NCBI GenBank assembly: GCA_019634415.1 | Contig: JAHQVJ010000049.1 | Span: 1 to 52,526, forward strand | Origin: Myxococcales bacterium | GTDB lineage: Bacteria; Myxococcota_A; UBA796; GCA-2862545 | Direction of reading: 5' to 3' | Length of the DNA: 52,526 nt | Shown here: piece by piece, positions 9,396 to 18,480 of the stretch | Position numbering within the stretch: position 1 is the first letter of the stretch | Layout of the letters: each line of letters opens with the position of its first letter | The notes under the pieces: generated by a model | What the model saw: only the letters and a program-made list of their open reading frames with translations | Databases searched by the model: none | What the model was told of the DNA's origin: nothing | Made by a program: the position numbers and the translations under genes

Positions 9396-9539
9396 ACGAC
9401 ACCCCGTGATCAGACAATCCCATCTGCCTAGCCTCGCAGCGCCCGATGATCGAGTAGCGGATCCGTCTCGAGCTAGACCGAGGCAGGGCGGGCCCTCAGA
9501 CTCCGCTCACGACAGGATGACGACATCGAACGCGGCACG

Positions 9540-10199
9540 GTGGTCACAGCCGATCTCACCGATGCGGTGGGGGCAGAGAAGGGAAAGATCAGGCCAGCGG
9601 TGGTGGTGCACAGCCACGCACGCACCGCCTTGATCCTGCCCGTGACGGACGCGGCCAAGCGGCGCTACCCCACCCACGCGCTGCTGGCGGGGTTCGCCTC
9701 GGGCACGCAGGTCAAGGACGCGCTGGTGACGTGCGAGCACGCCCGCTGTGTCGATCCCAGCCGCCTGACTCCACGACCGAGGGCGCCCTCCCTGTCGACC
9801 CAGCAGCTCGCGGACGTGTTGCAGGCGCTTCGACTGGCCCTGGGGCTCACCCCCCTCCGCCCGCCGTCGCGCAGACCACCCCATCCACGCGGGAGCTGGG
9901 TGCAGGTGGACTACGGCGAGGGCCGCGGGGCCGAAGCGAGCGGGGTGATCCGGAGCCTGGTGCTGTCCAACGACACGGGCAACGCCTTCGGTCGCACGCT
10001 GCTGGTGGCCCCGCGTGCGGACGCCCACGCACTCGTGCCCGTGCTCGGCATGGAGGAGCCGGTGGATCTGGGGCACCTCCGCGTCGTGGACCACACGCGG
10101 ATTCAGCCCGGCCCCACCGCCAGCCTCTCGCCATCGGAGCTGCACGCCCCGGACGCGCGGCTCGGCGAGCTGCTCGCTACTCGGCCCCCCACAGCCTGA
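9540..10199 (+). CDS. Tandem MazF/PemK-fold protein (two toxin-like domains), start uncertain
   Basis: A 219-residue product with two related halves. The first is a MazF/PemK domain: (IERGT)VVTADL, EKGKIRPAVVVHS, ALILPVTDA, then the long helix after S-T-Q-Q-L-A-D-V. The second, from about residue 121, repeats the order: GSWVQVDYG, GVIRSLVLSND, RTLLVAPRAD, DLGHLRVVDHTRIQ. Family members are endoribonucleases, normally single-domain with a small antitoxin gene; none is seen here. The I-x-R-G motif typical of the MazF N-terminus is encoded in frame just before the GTG at 9540, but no start codon lies between it and the TAG at 9474. An ATG at 9517 would fit after a one-base frame change. Overlaps the convergent kinase gene by 23 bp. 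Confidence 0.72.
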   Translation: MVTADLTDAVGAEKGKIRPAVVVHSHARTALILPVTDAAKRRYPTHALLAGFASGTQVKDALVTCEHARCVDPSRLTPRPRAPSLSTQQLADVLQALRLALGLTPLRPPSRRPPHPRGSWVQVDYGEGRGAEASGVIRSLVLSNDTGNAFGRTLLVAPRADAHALVPVLGMEEPVDLGHLRVVDHTRIQPGPTASLSPSELHAPDARLGELLATRPPTA

Positions 10200-13100
10200 G
10201 GAACCGCTCGGGCTCCCGGATCCCGCGGGCTCGCACCCCGTCGAGCAGCCCCTGCACGTCATCGCCCGCGGCCCGCGCCAGACGCAATCGGAAGGCATCG
10301 GCCGCATCCTGCAGATCGGCGTCTCGGGCTACCTGCTCCGCGGCCGGAAGCTCCTTGCGGAGGCGTCGCTCTGACAGCCGGAGCAAGCCCACCTCGGCCG
10401 CCGCCGTGCGCGACCACGGGGACGCGTCTCGAGCCAGCTGCCGGGCCGCCCAGCGCACGTTCCGCCGCGTCGGATCCGTGACCACCCGCATCCACGCCAA
10501 GACGTGACCTGGCATCCGAAAGAACCGTAGGGCACGCATCGACGACCAGGCCTCGCGAACCCGAGCCCGAGCCCGAGCCCGGTCGCCCTGGTACAGATCC
10601 ACCTGCACACGCCCGAACAGGTCGAGGAACGCGAACGTGGCGGGAGCCGGATCGGGCAGCAGGGCCACGCTGTGATCGAGCCGCTCCACGGCCAGCTGCG
10701 GATCGTCCTGCGCCAGCGCCACCAGCGCACCCGCGCCCACCTCCAGGATGGCCAGCGACGCGCCTCGATCACCGAGCTCCTCGAAGCGCCGCTTCAGGGT
10801 CCGGTACTCCTGCCGCATCTCCTCGTGCCGCCCCAGGTGCCCCAGGCAGAACACCCGATTGGTCCAGCCCAGCGTGCGCTCCCAGCGCACCGTTCGCGTG
10901 GTCAGGTACAGCTGCTCCGCCCGCTCGAAGTGCTGCAGCGCCCGCGCGAAGCGCGAGGTGTTGAACGCCCGATAGCCACGGCTGACGTGCACCCAGGCAT
11001 GGAGATCGGAGTCGTCGCAGCCCTCGAGCAAGCCGTCGATCACCTGGTCGATCCGTTCCGCCTCGGGCATCGAGGGATCGACGTTGCGGTACGACGCATC
11101 CAGGGCCGCCGCCCGCACGAGCCGGCCCACGTCGCCGCTGCGCTTGGCGAGCACCACGTGCTGCCCGTGGACCGCCAGCGCGCGAACAGGGTCGAACTGC
11201 CCCAACGCGCCCGTCACCGTCCACAGCGCGTCCGCCATGGGCTGAAGGTGGCGACGAGGACGCCGTGGTGGCTTCCACGAGGACAGGCTGGCACGAAGCG
11301 CCCAGGTGGCAATCCGCCCCACGGATCGCAAGGTGGGATCGGGCAGCGACAGCCCATGGTCCGCGAGGACCTCGCGCAGCACGCGGTCCCCTTCCTCGAA
11401 GGCCCCCGACGACACGAGGAGCTCCGCTGCCCGGCGCCGGTCCTCCAGCGTCCCCAGGATCAGATGCTGCTCGGCAGCCTGCCGGGCCGAGCCCGACCAC
11501 GACAGAGCCCTGGCATACGCACGCCGACAGCCCTCGTCGAAGTCCGCATGACCAGCCACCAACCCATAGAAATCCGCCGCACGCGACCACGCGAACACGG
11601 ACTCCGCCCGAGCAGCCGCCTCGAGTGCGGGAGCGGTGGCCTCCCGAAGGTTCCCGGCCTCGGCGAAGTGGCGCGCCGCCGAGCCCGGATCCTCGGGATC
11701 CTGGAGCTGGAACGCGCGCGCCAGCAGCGCGTGATGCGCGCGCCGCGTGTCCTCGTCGAGGTTGCTCCGCAGCATCTCCTGGGTGGCATCGTGCGCGAAG
11801 GACACGTCCTCGGTGGAGTGATGGACCAGGGTCCGCTGGAAGCGGGTGAGAAGAGCCAGCGCCCGCGGAAAGCGCCGGTCCAGGAACACGCTGGCGAGCA
11901 CGCGCACCGGGATGGGCCCCCCGTGCACCGCGGCGAGCTCCAGGATCTGCATCGCCGCTGGCTCGTCGGCGAGATCGGAGCGCACGAGATGCTCCAGCGT
12001 GGGCTCGACCCGCTGGCCCGCCTTCCAGTGCGGCGCGAACTGGACGAGACGAAACGGGAACGGCCCGACCTCCGCCAAGAGTCCTTCGGCATCGTCGTCC
12101 ACCAGCTTCGCGGCCAGATCCGCTGCCGCAGCGGCGTCCAGCGGACCCAGGGAGCACACCTCGGCTTCGGCGAACCAGAGCTCCACGCCGAGGAGATGGT
12201 CCTCGGTGAGCGGTCGATGGGTCACCACGATGGCCGCACGCGACGACCGCTCGGCCAGCGCCCGCAGCAGCCGCAGGCTGTCTCGGTCCAGCCACTGCGC
12301 ATCGTCGATCCACAGGACCTCCATGCCGGACTCGTCCATGGCCTTGGCCACCGCATTCGCCAGCTCCTCGATCATCGGCGAGGCCGACCGCCGACGGCGA
12401 CGCCCGCGGAAGACCGGGAAGGCCGTCGCCAGCACGCTGCGCTGCTCCGAGTCCACCGGCAGCCGCCGAGCCAGCACGTCCATGGCCCGATCGAAGCCGT
12501 TGAAGGGCACCGTCTCGGCGGGATGGCACCGGCCGGAGATCGCCGGGCGCCTGCCCAGCACCTGCGTGAGCAGCGCAGACTTCCCGATGGAGGCCTCCCC
12601 CTCCACCCGCAACATCGCACCCGGTCTCAGCCGTGCCTGCAGCCAGGCGATCTCCGTCTCGCGCCCCACGAACCCAGCGCGTGGACGCAGACGAGACAGG
12701 TGGGCCTTGTGGCCGGGCAGCCGCGCCAAGACCGTCTCGGCGAGGGGCCGGGCCTGCACGTCGGTGGAGAGGCACGCGCGGACGACGTCCTGTAGATCCC
12801 CGCGACCCAGCTCGGCGATCCAGTGCTCGGGCACCGGCTGGCCGCCGAACTCTGGCGCCCATGCCCTGCCGAGCAGCAGCTCCAGGAGCAACACCCCGGC
12901 GGCATACACGTCCACCGCCCCAGTGATCTCGAGGTGCTCACGAAACAGCTCGGGCGCCATGTAGGGCAGCGTTCCCCCCCGGGTCGGGTCGGTCTGATCC
13001 ACGAGCACCGCGAGCCCGAAGTCCACGATGACCACCCGGCCCAGTCGCTCGATCAGCACGTTTCCGGGCTTGATGTCGCGGTGGATCACGTCGTGATCGT

Positions 13101-13695
13101 GCAGGCACTTCAGCCCGGCGAACAGCTGGGCAGCGATGCCCTCCACCCGAGCCGGATCCATGGGCTGCGCGACGGACAGCGCAACCCCCTCGACGAGCTC
13201 CATGGAGATGCAGGGCATCGAGCCTTCCACCACCAGGTCGTACATCACGACGAGGTTGGGATGAGACAGCTCCGACGCTCGGCGGAACTCGCTCTTGAAG
13301 CGCTCCAGGGACACGCTTCGGCTCAGGCGCACGGTCTTGAGGGCCACCTCACAGCCGTACTGGGCGTCCCACGCTCGGTGCACCGTACCCATGGCGCCTT
13401 CACCCAGCACCTCGAAGCGGTCGAATCGAGCCGCGCTCCCGGAGCGGGCCCTCCCCTCGTGAGCGCCACCCGGTACGGGCTGTGTGGTCAGGGCCGCGAT
13501 GGACGATGGCTCGACAGCCGCGCTGGACTCGGGCTCCTCCGCCTCCCGCAGCCATCGCCTCAGCGTGAGCGACGACACGCCGTGCTCGCCCGCGACGACC
13601 TCGGGATCCGCTCCCTGTCGCAGCCGCTGCAGGGCAGCCACCTTCAGCTGTGCCACGGTGTGGTACGCCGACCCTGCCACCGCCCGATCACTCAC
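10177..13695 (-). CDS. HTH-Ser/Thr protein kinase-ATPase-TPR giant regulator
   Basis: A 1172-residue protein. Residues about 15-52 form a transposase-type helix-turn-helix (EVVAGEHGVSSLTLRRWLRE). A complete kinase follows: G-loop LGEGAMGTVH (97-106), Lys120, catalytic H205-R-D207-IKPGN, D225-F-G, APE 247-249. Then a STAND-like ATPase with Walker A GEASIGKS (366-373), Walker B VLWIDDAQWLD around 460, and about 600 residues of helical repeats (TPR/MalT-like). All catalytic residues are present. The architecture resembles myxobacterial AAA-coupled kinases; the leading HTH is unusual. I infer a signal-integrating kinase. A 158-bp gap upstream must hold its promoter. Confidence 0.88.
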   Translation of the reverse strand: MSDRAVAGSAYHTVAQLKVAALQRLRQGADPEVVAGEHGVSSLTLRRWLREAEEPESSAAVEPSSIAALTTQPVPGGAHEGRARSGSAARFDRFEVLGEGAMGTVHRAWDAQYGCEVALKTVRLSRSVSLERFKSEFRRASELSHPNLVVMYDLVVEGSMPCISMELVEGVALSVAQPMDPARVEGIAAQLFAGLKCLHDHDVIHRDIKPGNVLIERLGRVVIVDFGLAVLVDQTDPTRGGTLPYMAPELFREHLEITGAVDVYAAGVLLLELLLGRAWAPEFGGQPVPEHWIAELGRGDLQDVVRACLSTDVQARPLAETVLARLPGHKAHLSRLRPRAGFVGRETEIAWLQARLRPGAMLRVEGEASIGKSALLTQVLGRRPAISGRCHPAETVPFNGFDRAMDVLARRLPVDSEQRSVLATAFPVFRGRRRRRSASPMIEELANAVAKAMDESGMEVLWIDDAQWLDRDSLRLLRALAERSSRAAIVVTHRPLTEDHLLGVELWFAEAEVCSLGPLDAAAAADLAAKLVDDDAEGLLAEVGPFPFRLVQFAPHWKAGQRVEPTLEHLVRSDLADEPAAMQILELAAVHGGPIPVRVLASVFLDRRFPRALALLTRFQRTLVHHSTEDVSFAHDATQEMLRSNLDEDTRRAHHALLARAFQLQDPEDPGSAARHFAEAGNLREATAPALEAAARAESVFAWSRAADFYGLVAGHADFDEGCRRAYARALSWSGSARQAAEQHLILGTLEDRRRAAELLVSSGAFEEGDRVLREVLADHGLSLPDPTLRSVGRIATWALRASLSSWKPPRRPRRHLQPMADALWTVTGALGQFDPVRALAVHGQHVVLAKRSGDVGRLVRAAALDASYRNVDPSMPEAERIDQVIDGLLEGCDDSDLHAWVHVSRGYRAFNTSRFARALQHFERAEQLYLTTRTVRWERTLGWTNRVFCLGHLGRHEEMRQEYRTLKRRFEELGDRGASLAILEVGAGALVALAQDDPQLAVERLDHSVALLPDPAPATFAFLDLFGRVQVDLYQGDRARARARVREAWSSMRALRFFRMPGHVLAWMRVVTDPTRRNVRWAARQLARDASPWSRTAAAEVGLLRLSERRLRKELPAAEQVARDADLQDAADAFRLRLARAAGDDVQGLLDGVRARGIREPERFLRLWGAE

Positions 13696-13853
13696 CGCAC
13701 ATCCGCGTCCGACCGCTCACGCGCACCTCGCTTCTGAGACCGAGCGGTTGACGGAGGGTCCGATCGACATCGGCACGACCTACCGCACCTGCCGCTCAAA
13801 GCAGGGCGCAATCGTACTCGATCACCAGTTTCCGGAGGGTTTCGCTCGGTGGC

Positions 13854-14528
13854 TTAGCGATGCTCGGGCAGCAAGGTGCCCGTGAGCCGGCTGTACAGCG
13901 TGCCCAGGATCGCCGTCACCAGGGTCAGGACCGCTTGGTGCACCTCGGCCTCGGCGTCGAGCGTCTGGCTGGTGCCCGGCACCGCACCCGTCCCCAGCAT
14001 GCGCGCGAGGCTCTGGCACTGGGCGTCGTCGATCACCAGCTCGTCCCCTCGCAGCGCGAGGGACAGGTACGGCATCGCCAGCATCGCGTGGCTCACCTTG
14101 CGCGCGCCCAACAAGGCGATGGTCTGGGCGGGGAGCTTGCTCGACACGTAGAAGCGGTTCGCCAGCTCGGGGTTGCGCGGATCGAACGCTCCCGGGGGCG
14201 CCTCCACACCGGGCAGGCGCTCCACCACCTCGAGGGTGAGGGTGTTGTAGCGCGGCAGCTGCACCGACCACCGCCAGCCCGACTGGTTGGTGAACACGAG
14301 CTTCGTCTGTGGCAGGTCGATGGCCCACTGATCGTCGCCAGCGGGCATGTACCCGAGGCCCGACAGCATCTCTGCGTGCCCCTTGGGGTTGGCCCCCGCG
14401 CCACGACGGACGAACCAGGCGGCCCCTCCCACGAACGCCAACAGCGCCATCACGAGAGCGATGAGCGCCACCCCTCCCAGCGCAACCAACACCATCAGCT
14501 GGGACAGATCGAAGGACGTCGATTCCAT
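13854..14528 (-). CDS. Single-pass membrane protein, function unknown
   Basis: A 224-residue protein. The ATG at 14528 is chosen because the region upstream in frame is low-complexity and reads against a neighbouring intergenic stretch. A strong transmembrane segment (about residues 10-38, LMVLVALGGVALIALVMALLAFVGG) is followed by basic residues and a soluble domain with mixed alpha/beta character (WAIDLPQTKLVFTNQSGWRWSVQLP, LVIDDAQCQSLARMLG). No enzyme motif recognised. It stands alone, with tmcA upstream on the same strand after 80 bp. Confidence 0.65.
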   Translation of the reverse strand: MESTSFDLSQLMVLVALGGVALIALVMALLAFVGGAAWFVRRGAGANPKGHAEMLSGLGYMPAGDDQWAIDLPQTKLVFTNQSGWRWSVQLPRYNTLTLEVVERLPGVEAPPGAFDPRNPELANRFYVSSKLPAQTIALLGARKVSHAMLAMPYLSLALRGDELVIDDAQCQSLARMLGTGAVPGTSQTLDAEAEVHQAVLTLVTAILGTLYSRLTGTLLPEHR

Positions 14529-14608
14529 GGATGGAGTGTGGCACACACGGCCGAAAGTGCAACCTCGGCGCCCTCCCCACACGCGGAGAGTACGCCGATC
14601 ACCACCCC

Positions 14609-16546
14609 CTAGGGGCCGCATCCCACCGACGATGCGAGCTGTCGTACCGCTCGCCTCAGCGCCCGCATCGTCACGGGCACCGTCTCGCCACGCTGCCTCG
14701 CGATGGCGCGCCACCCCTGTGCGTCCAAGCGCGCCCGGATCAGGTCCCGCGCGGCGGGGGTCAGCTCCGCCAGCGCGTCGTCGTGCTGCCCCACGAACCG
14801 GCTCAGCGCCCCCGCAGCCGCCTCGAAGGGGCGCGGCCCCCAGGCGAACTGCACCACCGCCCGCCGCACCGCCGCCGGCTCCCAGCCACCGGGCGCAGGC
14901 AGCTGCTCACCGAGTGCGGCGCGCAGCTCGGTGGCCAGCGGCGGACCGTCGGCCTGAAGCAGCGACAGCTGCAGCGCCAGATCCCGCGACAGCTCGCCTT
15001 GCAGCTGAGCCACCAGCGCCTCGGCCGCCGCCGTACACGGCCGAACCATCACCGCAGAGGGCTCGCCGGTGCGCGCCCCTCGCGAGCCGCCCAGGCGCAC
15101 CAGGCGGTAGCCCACCGAGCGGCGAAAGCGCAGCAGCTCGGCGGTGGCGCCGAACAGGGTGCCGAAGGCGTCTGGCGCGTGGACCTGGTGCACGTGCTCC
15201 ACCAGACGACGGGCCAGCCCCCGCCTCCGCAGCGCCGGATGCACGGCGATCCGCATGCTGCGCACCCAGCGCAGCTGGCCCGCGTGCTCACGGCCCGCAT
15301 GGCACATCAGCGTCTCCGGCAGCGCGTGCCCCCGCAGCCGCTGGCCGCCGTGGGTGACCGCGCGGCACACGTCGGAGGGCAGCGCGCCCTCGTGGGCGAG
15401 CACCGTGGCCGCCACCGCTCGCCCCTGCCACAGCAGCCCGTGCACCTCGAGGTTGGGCGCATCCAGCAGGCGCTGCAGATCCGATGGCGTGGTGCGGTAG
15501 TGCGCGTGCACCAGCAGGCCGAACACGTCGCGCAGCAAACGCTCGTCACCGGCCAGCCGATCAGGGCCGAGCCGCGCGGCGTGCACGGTGGTCGCCTCGG
15601 CACGGCCCACCACGTCCGCCGGGGCCGGCGCCGCATCCAGGGCCAGCGCCTCGGTCACGCGCTGCTCCAACGGATCGCCGGGCGCCCAGCGCACGGGCTG
15701 CGACAGATCCAGGCGCTCCACCCCGGCAGGCTGGGCGTCGAGCCACGCCAGGAAGCGCAGCACGAAGCCGCGACCCGTGCCCTCGTAGCCGGCGGTGGTG
15801 GAGGCGAACGCGACGCGTGCCCGCCGATGCCTCAGGAGCAGCTGCTTCAGCGCGGGCACGCTCAGCTGCGCCGCCTCGTCCACCACGAGCACGTCCAGGG
15901 GTGGGGCGTGCCACAATGACTCCACGGAGTGGAACGTGGCCTCGGGCGCGAAGCGAAGCACCTGCGCCACCGACCTGAGGCTCGGACCGGTGACCGCCAC
16001 CCGCTGCCCCGCCGGCAGCGCCTGCAGCGCCAGCCCCAAGGCCGCCGACTTCCCTCGGCCACGACCCGCCAGGAGCACCGCGCGGGTCACGGTGGGCAGC
16101 TGCCCCCCGAGCACCTCCACCAGGCGCACCACCGCGCGGCGCTGGTCCTCCGTGCCGAGCTCGGCGGCCTCGTCGGACCGCGGTTCCGCGGGTGTCGTGC
16201 GGGAGCCGGTGAGGAGATGGGTCGTCAGCCGCTGCTCGAAGTGGGAGCGCACCTGTGCAGGCTCGTGGGGCCACACCGCCAGCTGCGGCGCCCCCATCGG
16301 CTGCCCCTCGGGCGGCAGCCGCAGCACCCACACCCCCCCTCCGCGCACCAGCCCGTGGCACTGGCCCAGCACGTCGGCGTGAAGCCCCCCGTGCAGATCC
16401 AGCACCACCGCGTCGTAGCCCTCCCCCAGCGCCCGTCGCGCGTCCACGGGCGCAGTCACCCACAGCACCCGCGCCGGATCGAGGTCCGACACCCACGCCT
16501 CGGCCCCCGACCGCGTCTGCTGCGGCGTGCCCCGCACCACCGCCAC
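14609..16546 (-). CDS. tmcA: tRNA(Met) cytidine acetyltransferase TmcA
   Basis: About 645 residues; the family usually has about 670. Order of domains: N-terminal DUF1726-like fold (RVAVVRGTP ... DAVVLDLHGG), RecD-like helicase with Walker A LAGRGRGKSAALG, Walker B LDVLVVDEAAQLS, motif III-type ASTTAGYEGTGRGF, VRWAPGDPLE, then a GNAT acetyltransferase domain with MRIAVHPALRRRGLARRL and GATAELLRFRRSVGYRLVRLG, and a tRNA-binding tail. It forms N4-acetylcytidine at the wobble base of elongator tRNA-Met using acetyl-CoA and ATP. The GTG at 16546 is the first good start after the upstream stop at 16555; the true N-terminus could begin slightly upstream inside the hydrolase gene. Confidence 0.88.
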   Translation of the reverse strand: MAVVRGTPQQTRSGAEAWVSDLDPARVLWVTAPVDARRALGEGYDAVVLDLHGGLHADVLGQCHGLVRGGGVWVLRLPPEGQPMGAPQLAVWPHEPAQVRSHFEQRLTTHLLTGSRTTPAEPRSDEAAELGTEDQRRAVVRLVEVLGGQLPTVTRAVLLAGRGRGKSAALGLALQALPAGQRVAVTGPSLRSVAQVLRFAPEATFHSVESLWHAPPLDVLVVDEAAQLSVPALKQLLLRHRRARVAFASTTAGYEGTGRGFVLRFLAWLDAQPAGVERLDLSQPVRWAPGDPLEQRVTEALALDAAPAPADVVGRAEATTVHAARLGPDRLAGDERLLRDVFGLLVHAHYRTTPSDLQRLLDAPNLEVHGLLWQGRAVAATVLAHEGALPSDVCRAVTHGGQRLRGHALPETLMCHAGREHAGQLRWVRSMRIAVHPALRRRGLARRLVEHVHQVHAPDAFGTLFGATAELLRFRRSVGYRLVRLGGSRGARTGEPSAVMVRPCTAAAEALVAQLQGELSRDLALQLSLLQADGPPLATELRAALGEQLPAPGGWEPAAVRRAVVQFAWGPRPFEAAAGALSRFVGQHDDALAELTPAARDLIRARLDAQGWRAIARQRGETVPVTMRALRRAVRQLASSVGCGP

Positions 16547-16554
16547 CCGACGAT

Positions 16555-17751
16555 CTACAGCGACGCGTACACCGCGCGGGTCAGTGCCAGCGCCCGCGGA
16601 GACCGCAGACGCCAGTCCATGTGGTTCATCACGTAGCCCATGGACAGGCCGGTATCGGGATCCCCCCAGCCCAGCGCGCCTCCGGCGCCCGGGTGGCCGA
16701 AGGACGACCGGTTGGGCGAGAACATGTGCGGTCCTTCCTTCACGAAGCCCTGGGAGAAGCCCATGGGGCGCTGCATCACCGCGTCTCGATCCGACCAGGA
16801 CTGGCGCACCTTCACCGAGCGAACCGCCTCCGGGCGCACCAGGCGCACGCCGTCCACCTGTGACACCACGGCCCCGTACGCCTTCGCCAGGGCGTCCGCC
16901 GTGCACACCGCGTTCATCCACGGCAGCTCCAGCGACAGCACGTCCGGATCGTTGAGCGCCTGGAACCGCCTCCGTCCCAAGGTCGGGTTCAGCAGCGCCT
17001 TGCCGGCCAGGGTGCGCCGCCCCAGCAGCACCCGCCGCGCCATCCGTGCCTCTGCCGTGCGGCGCGACATCGCGCCGAGCACCTGGTGGCGCAGGACCGT
17101 GCGCTTGCGCGCCGGGATCAGCCGCGCGCGGCGCCGCTCCACCTCCCGGGGCATCCCCAGCCAGGCGTCCAGCGCCAGGGGCGCCGCCACCTCGTCCGCG
17201 AACACACGCCCCACCGAGCGTGTGGTCACCCGGCGCACCAGCTCCGCCATCCACAGCCCCCACGCACAGGCGCCATAGGCCTGCCGGTACCCCGGCGCCC
17301 AGGCCAGGCGCTGGCCCTGGAGCGCGTCCAGCACCTTGCTCGGCGCGTCCCGCACGTCCTTCAGCTCCAGCGGTGCATCCAGCGCCGACAGCCCCGACCG
17401 GTGGTTCATCAGCGTGCGGATCGTGACCTCTCCCTTGTGATCGCCCGCCAGCTCCGGCCACACCTCCTTCAGCGGCGCATCCAGTGGCAGCTCGCCCCGG
17501 TCCGCCAGCAGGAGCAGCACGATGGCCACCAAGCCCTTGGTGGCCGAGAACACCACGCTGGGCGTGTCCGGCTCCCAGGGGCGGCCCGTGGTGGGGTCCG
17601 CCAAGCCGCCGCTGAGGTCCACCACCACCTCACCGTGGCGACGCACCACGAAGGAGGCGCCCACCTCTCCCCTCCGCCGGAAGTTCTCTGCGAACGCAGC
17701 CCGCACCGGCTCGAAGCCAGGGGCCGTATGTCCTTCGATGCGCACACCCAT
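16555..17751 (-). CDS. EstB-like serine hydrolase (beta-lactamase class C fold)
   Basis: A 398-residue protein with the S-x-x-K motif S69-A-T-K72, a W-x-P-G...A-Y159-G-A motif in place of Y-x-N (typical of EstB-type esterases), and H-P-G-A-G-G near the C-terminus for the third motif. LVRRVTTRSVGRVF and HPGAGGALGWGDP match the esterase/D-aminopeptidase-like branch. No signal peptide, so probably cytoplasmic. Start ATG at 17751 leaves only 24 bp to the divergent ferritin-like gene, so its promoter must lie in or across that gene. tmcA begins 8 bp after its stop. Confidence 0.83.
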   Translation of the reverse strand: MGVRIEGHTAPGFEPVRAAFAENFRRRGEVGASFVVRRHGEVVVDLSGGLADPTTGRPWEPDTPSVVFSATKGLVAIVLLLLADRGELPLDAPLKEVWPELAGDHKGEVTIRTLMNHRSGLSALDAPLELKDVRDAPSKVLDALQGQRLAWAPGYRQAYGACAWGLWMAELVRRVTTRSVGRVFADEVAAPLALDAWLGMPREVERRRARLIPARKRTVLRHQVLGAMSRRTAEARMARRVLLGRRTLAGKALLNPTLGRRRFQALNDPDVLSLELPWMNAVCTADALAKAYGAVVSQVDGVRLVRPEAVRSVKVRQSWSDRDAVMQRPMGFSQGFVKEGPHMFSPNRSSFGHPGAGGALGWGDPDTGLSMGYVMNHMDWRLRSPRALALTRAVYASL

Positions 17752-17775
17752 GTCCCACCTAGATATCTGCCGATC

Positions 17776-18480
17776 ATGACCGGCCCGTCCGACCCCCTCC
17801 GTCGCATCCACGAAGAATGGCGCAACCGAGTGGCCGCCGAGTATCGCTCGGCAGCCCTCACCGCGCAGGTGGTCCACTGGACGATCATGGCTGCCCTGCC
17901 CGAGGAGCTGGTGACGCGCGCGCTGCGCATCGTGCAAGACGAGCTCGACCACGCGCGGCTGTCCCACGACTGCCTGGTGGCCCTGGGCGGCGAGGATCTG
18001 CCTGCGGTGCTCGACGCGACCGCACTGCAGGAGCCGGTGACGGAGGGGATCCTCGCGGCGCTGGTGGACAGCGTCACCCGCAACTTCTGCCTGGGGGAGA
18101 CACTGGCGGTGCCCCTGTTCAACGCCATGCGCAAGCACACCACCCACCCGGCGGCGCGCAAGGTGCTCACCCGGGTGCTCAAGGACGAGGCACGCCACCG
18201 TCAGTTCGGCTGGGACGCCCTGGACGCCCTGCTGGAGCTCGACGTGGACGGTGTCACGGCCCGCGTGCAGCAGCGGCTCCCGAGCTTCCTCGAGGACCTG
18301 CGCCAGGCCTACGCCCCAGAGGGCACGGCCGAGCCGCTGCGCGCCGACGAGCGAGCGGCAGGGCTGCTGGACCTGGCCGACTACCAATCCGTCTTCTGGG
18401 GCACCGTCTCAGAAGACCTGCCGCGCCGCTTCGACAACCGAGGCATCGAGATGCCAGTCCCGAGCTCGGTCGATGGCTGA
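17776..18480 (+). CDS. Ferritin-like diiron-site protein
   Basis: A 234-residue all-helical protein with the four-helix diiron ligand set: Glu22 (AAEYRSA), E56-x-x-H59 (DELDHA), Glu108 (LGETL) and E138-x-x-H141 (DEARH). This is the pattern of the ferritin-like/rubrerythrin-type superfamily, which includes oxidases, oxygenases and iron-handling proteins; the exact reaction is unknown. ATG at 17776 has no strong SD. The stop overlaps the start of the next gene by 8 bp, so the membrane protein at 18473 is co-translated and may be a partner. Confidence 0.78.
   Translation: MTGPSDPLRRIHEEWRNRVAAEYRSAALTAQVVHWTIMAALPEELVTRALRIVQDELDHARLSHDCLVALGGEDLPAVLDATALQEPVTEGILAALVDSVTRNFCLGETLAVPLFNAMRKHTTHPAARKVLTRVLKDEARHRQFGWDALDALLELDVDGVTARVQQRLPSFLEDLRQAYAPEGTAEPLRADERAAGLLDLADYQSVFWGTVSEDLPRRFDNRGIEMPVPSSVDG

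Noticed and set aside
9540..10199. Classical type II toxin-antitoxin pair
   Set aside because: No small antitoxin gene upstream or downstream; the 144 bp before it hold only the helicase start region.
10672..12795. 707-codon open frame on + opposite the kinase-ATPase
   Set aside because: Antisense shadow with Pro/Arg/His-rich translation; the minus frame has kinase and ATPase motifs.
14609..17461. Possible 950-residue form of TmcA reaching into the hydrolase gene
   Set aside because: The extra 300 residues are Gly/Ala/Arg-rich and overlap the EstB-like gene in another frame. The family length fits the 16546 start.
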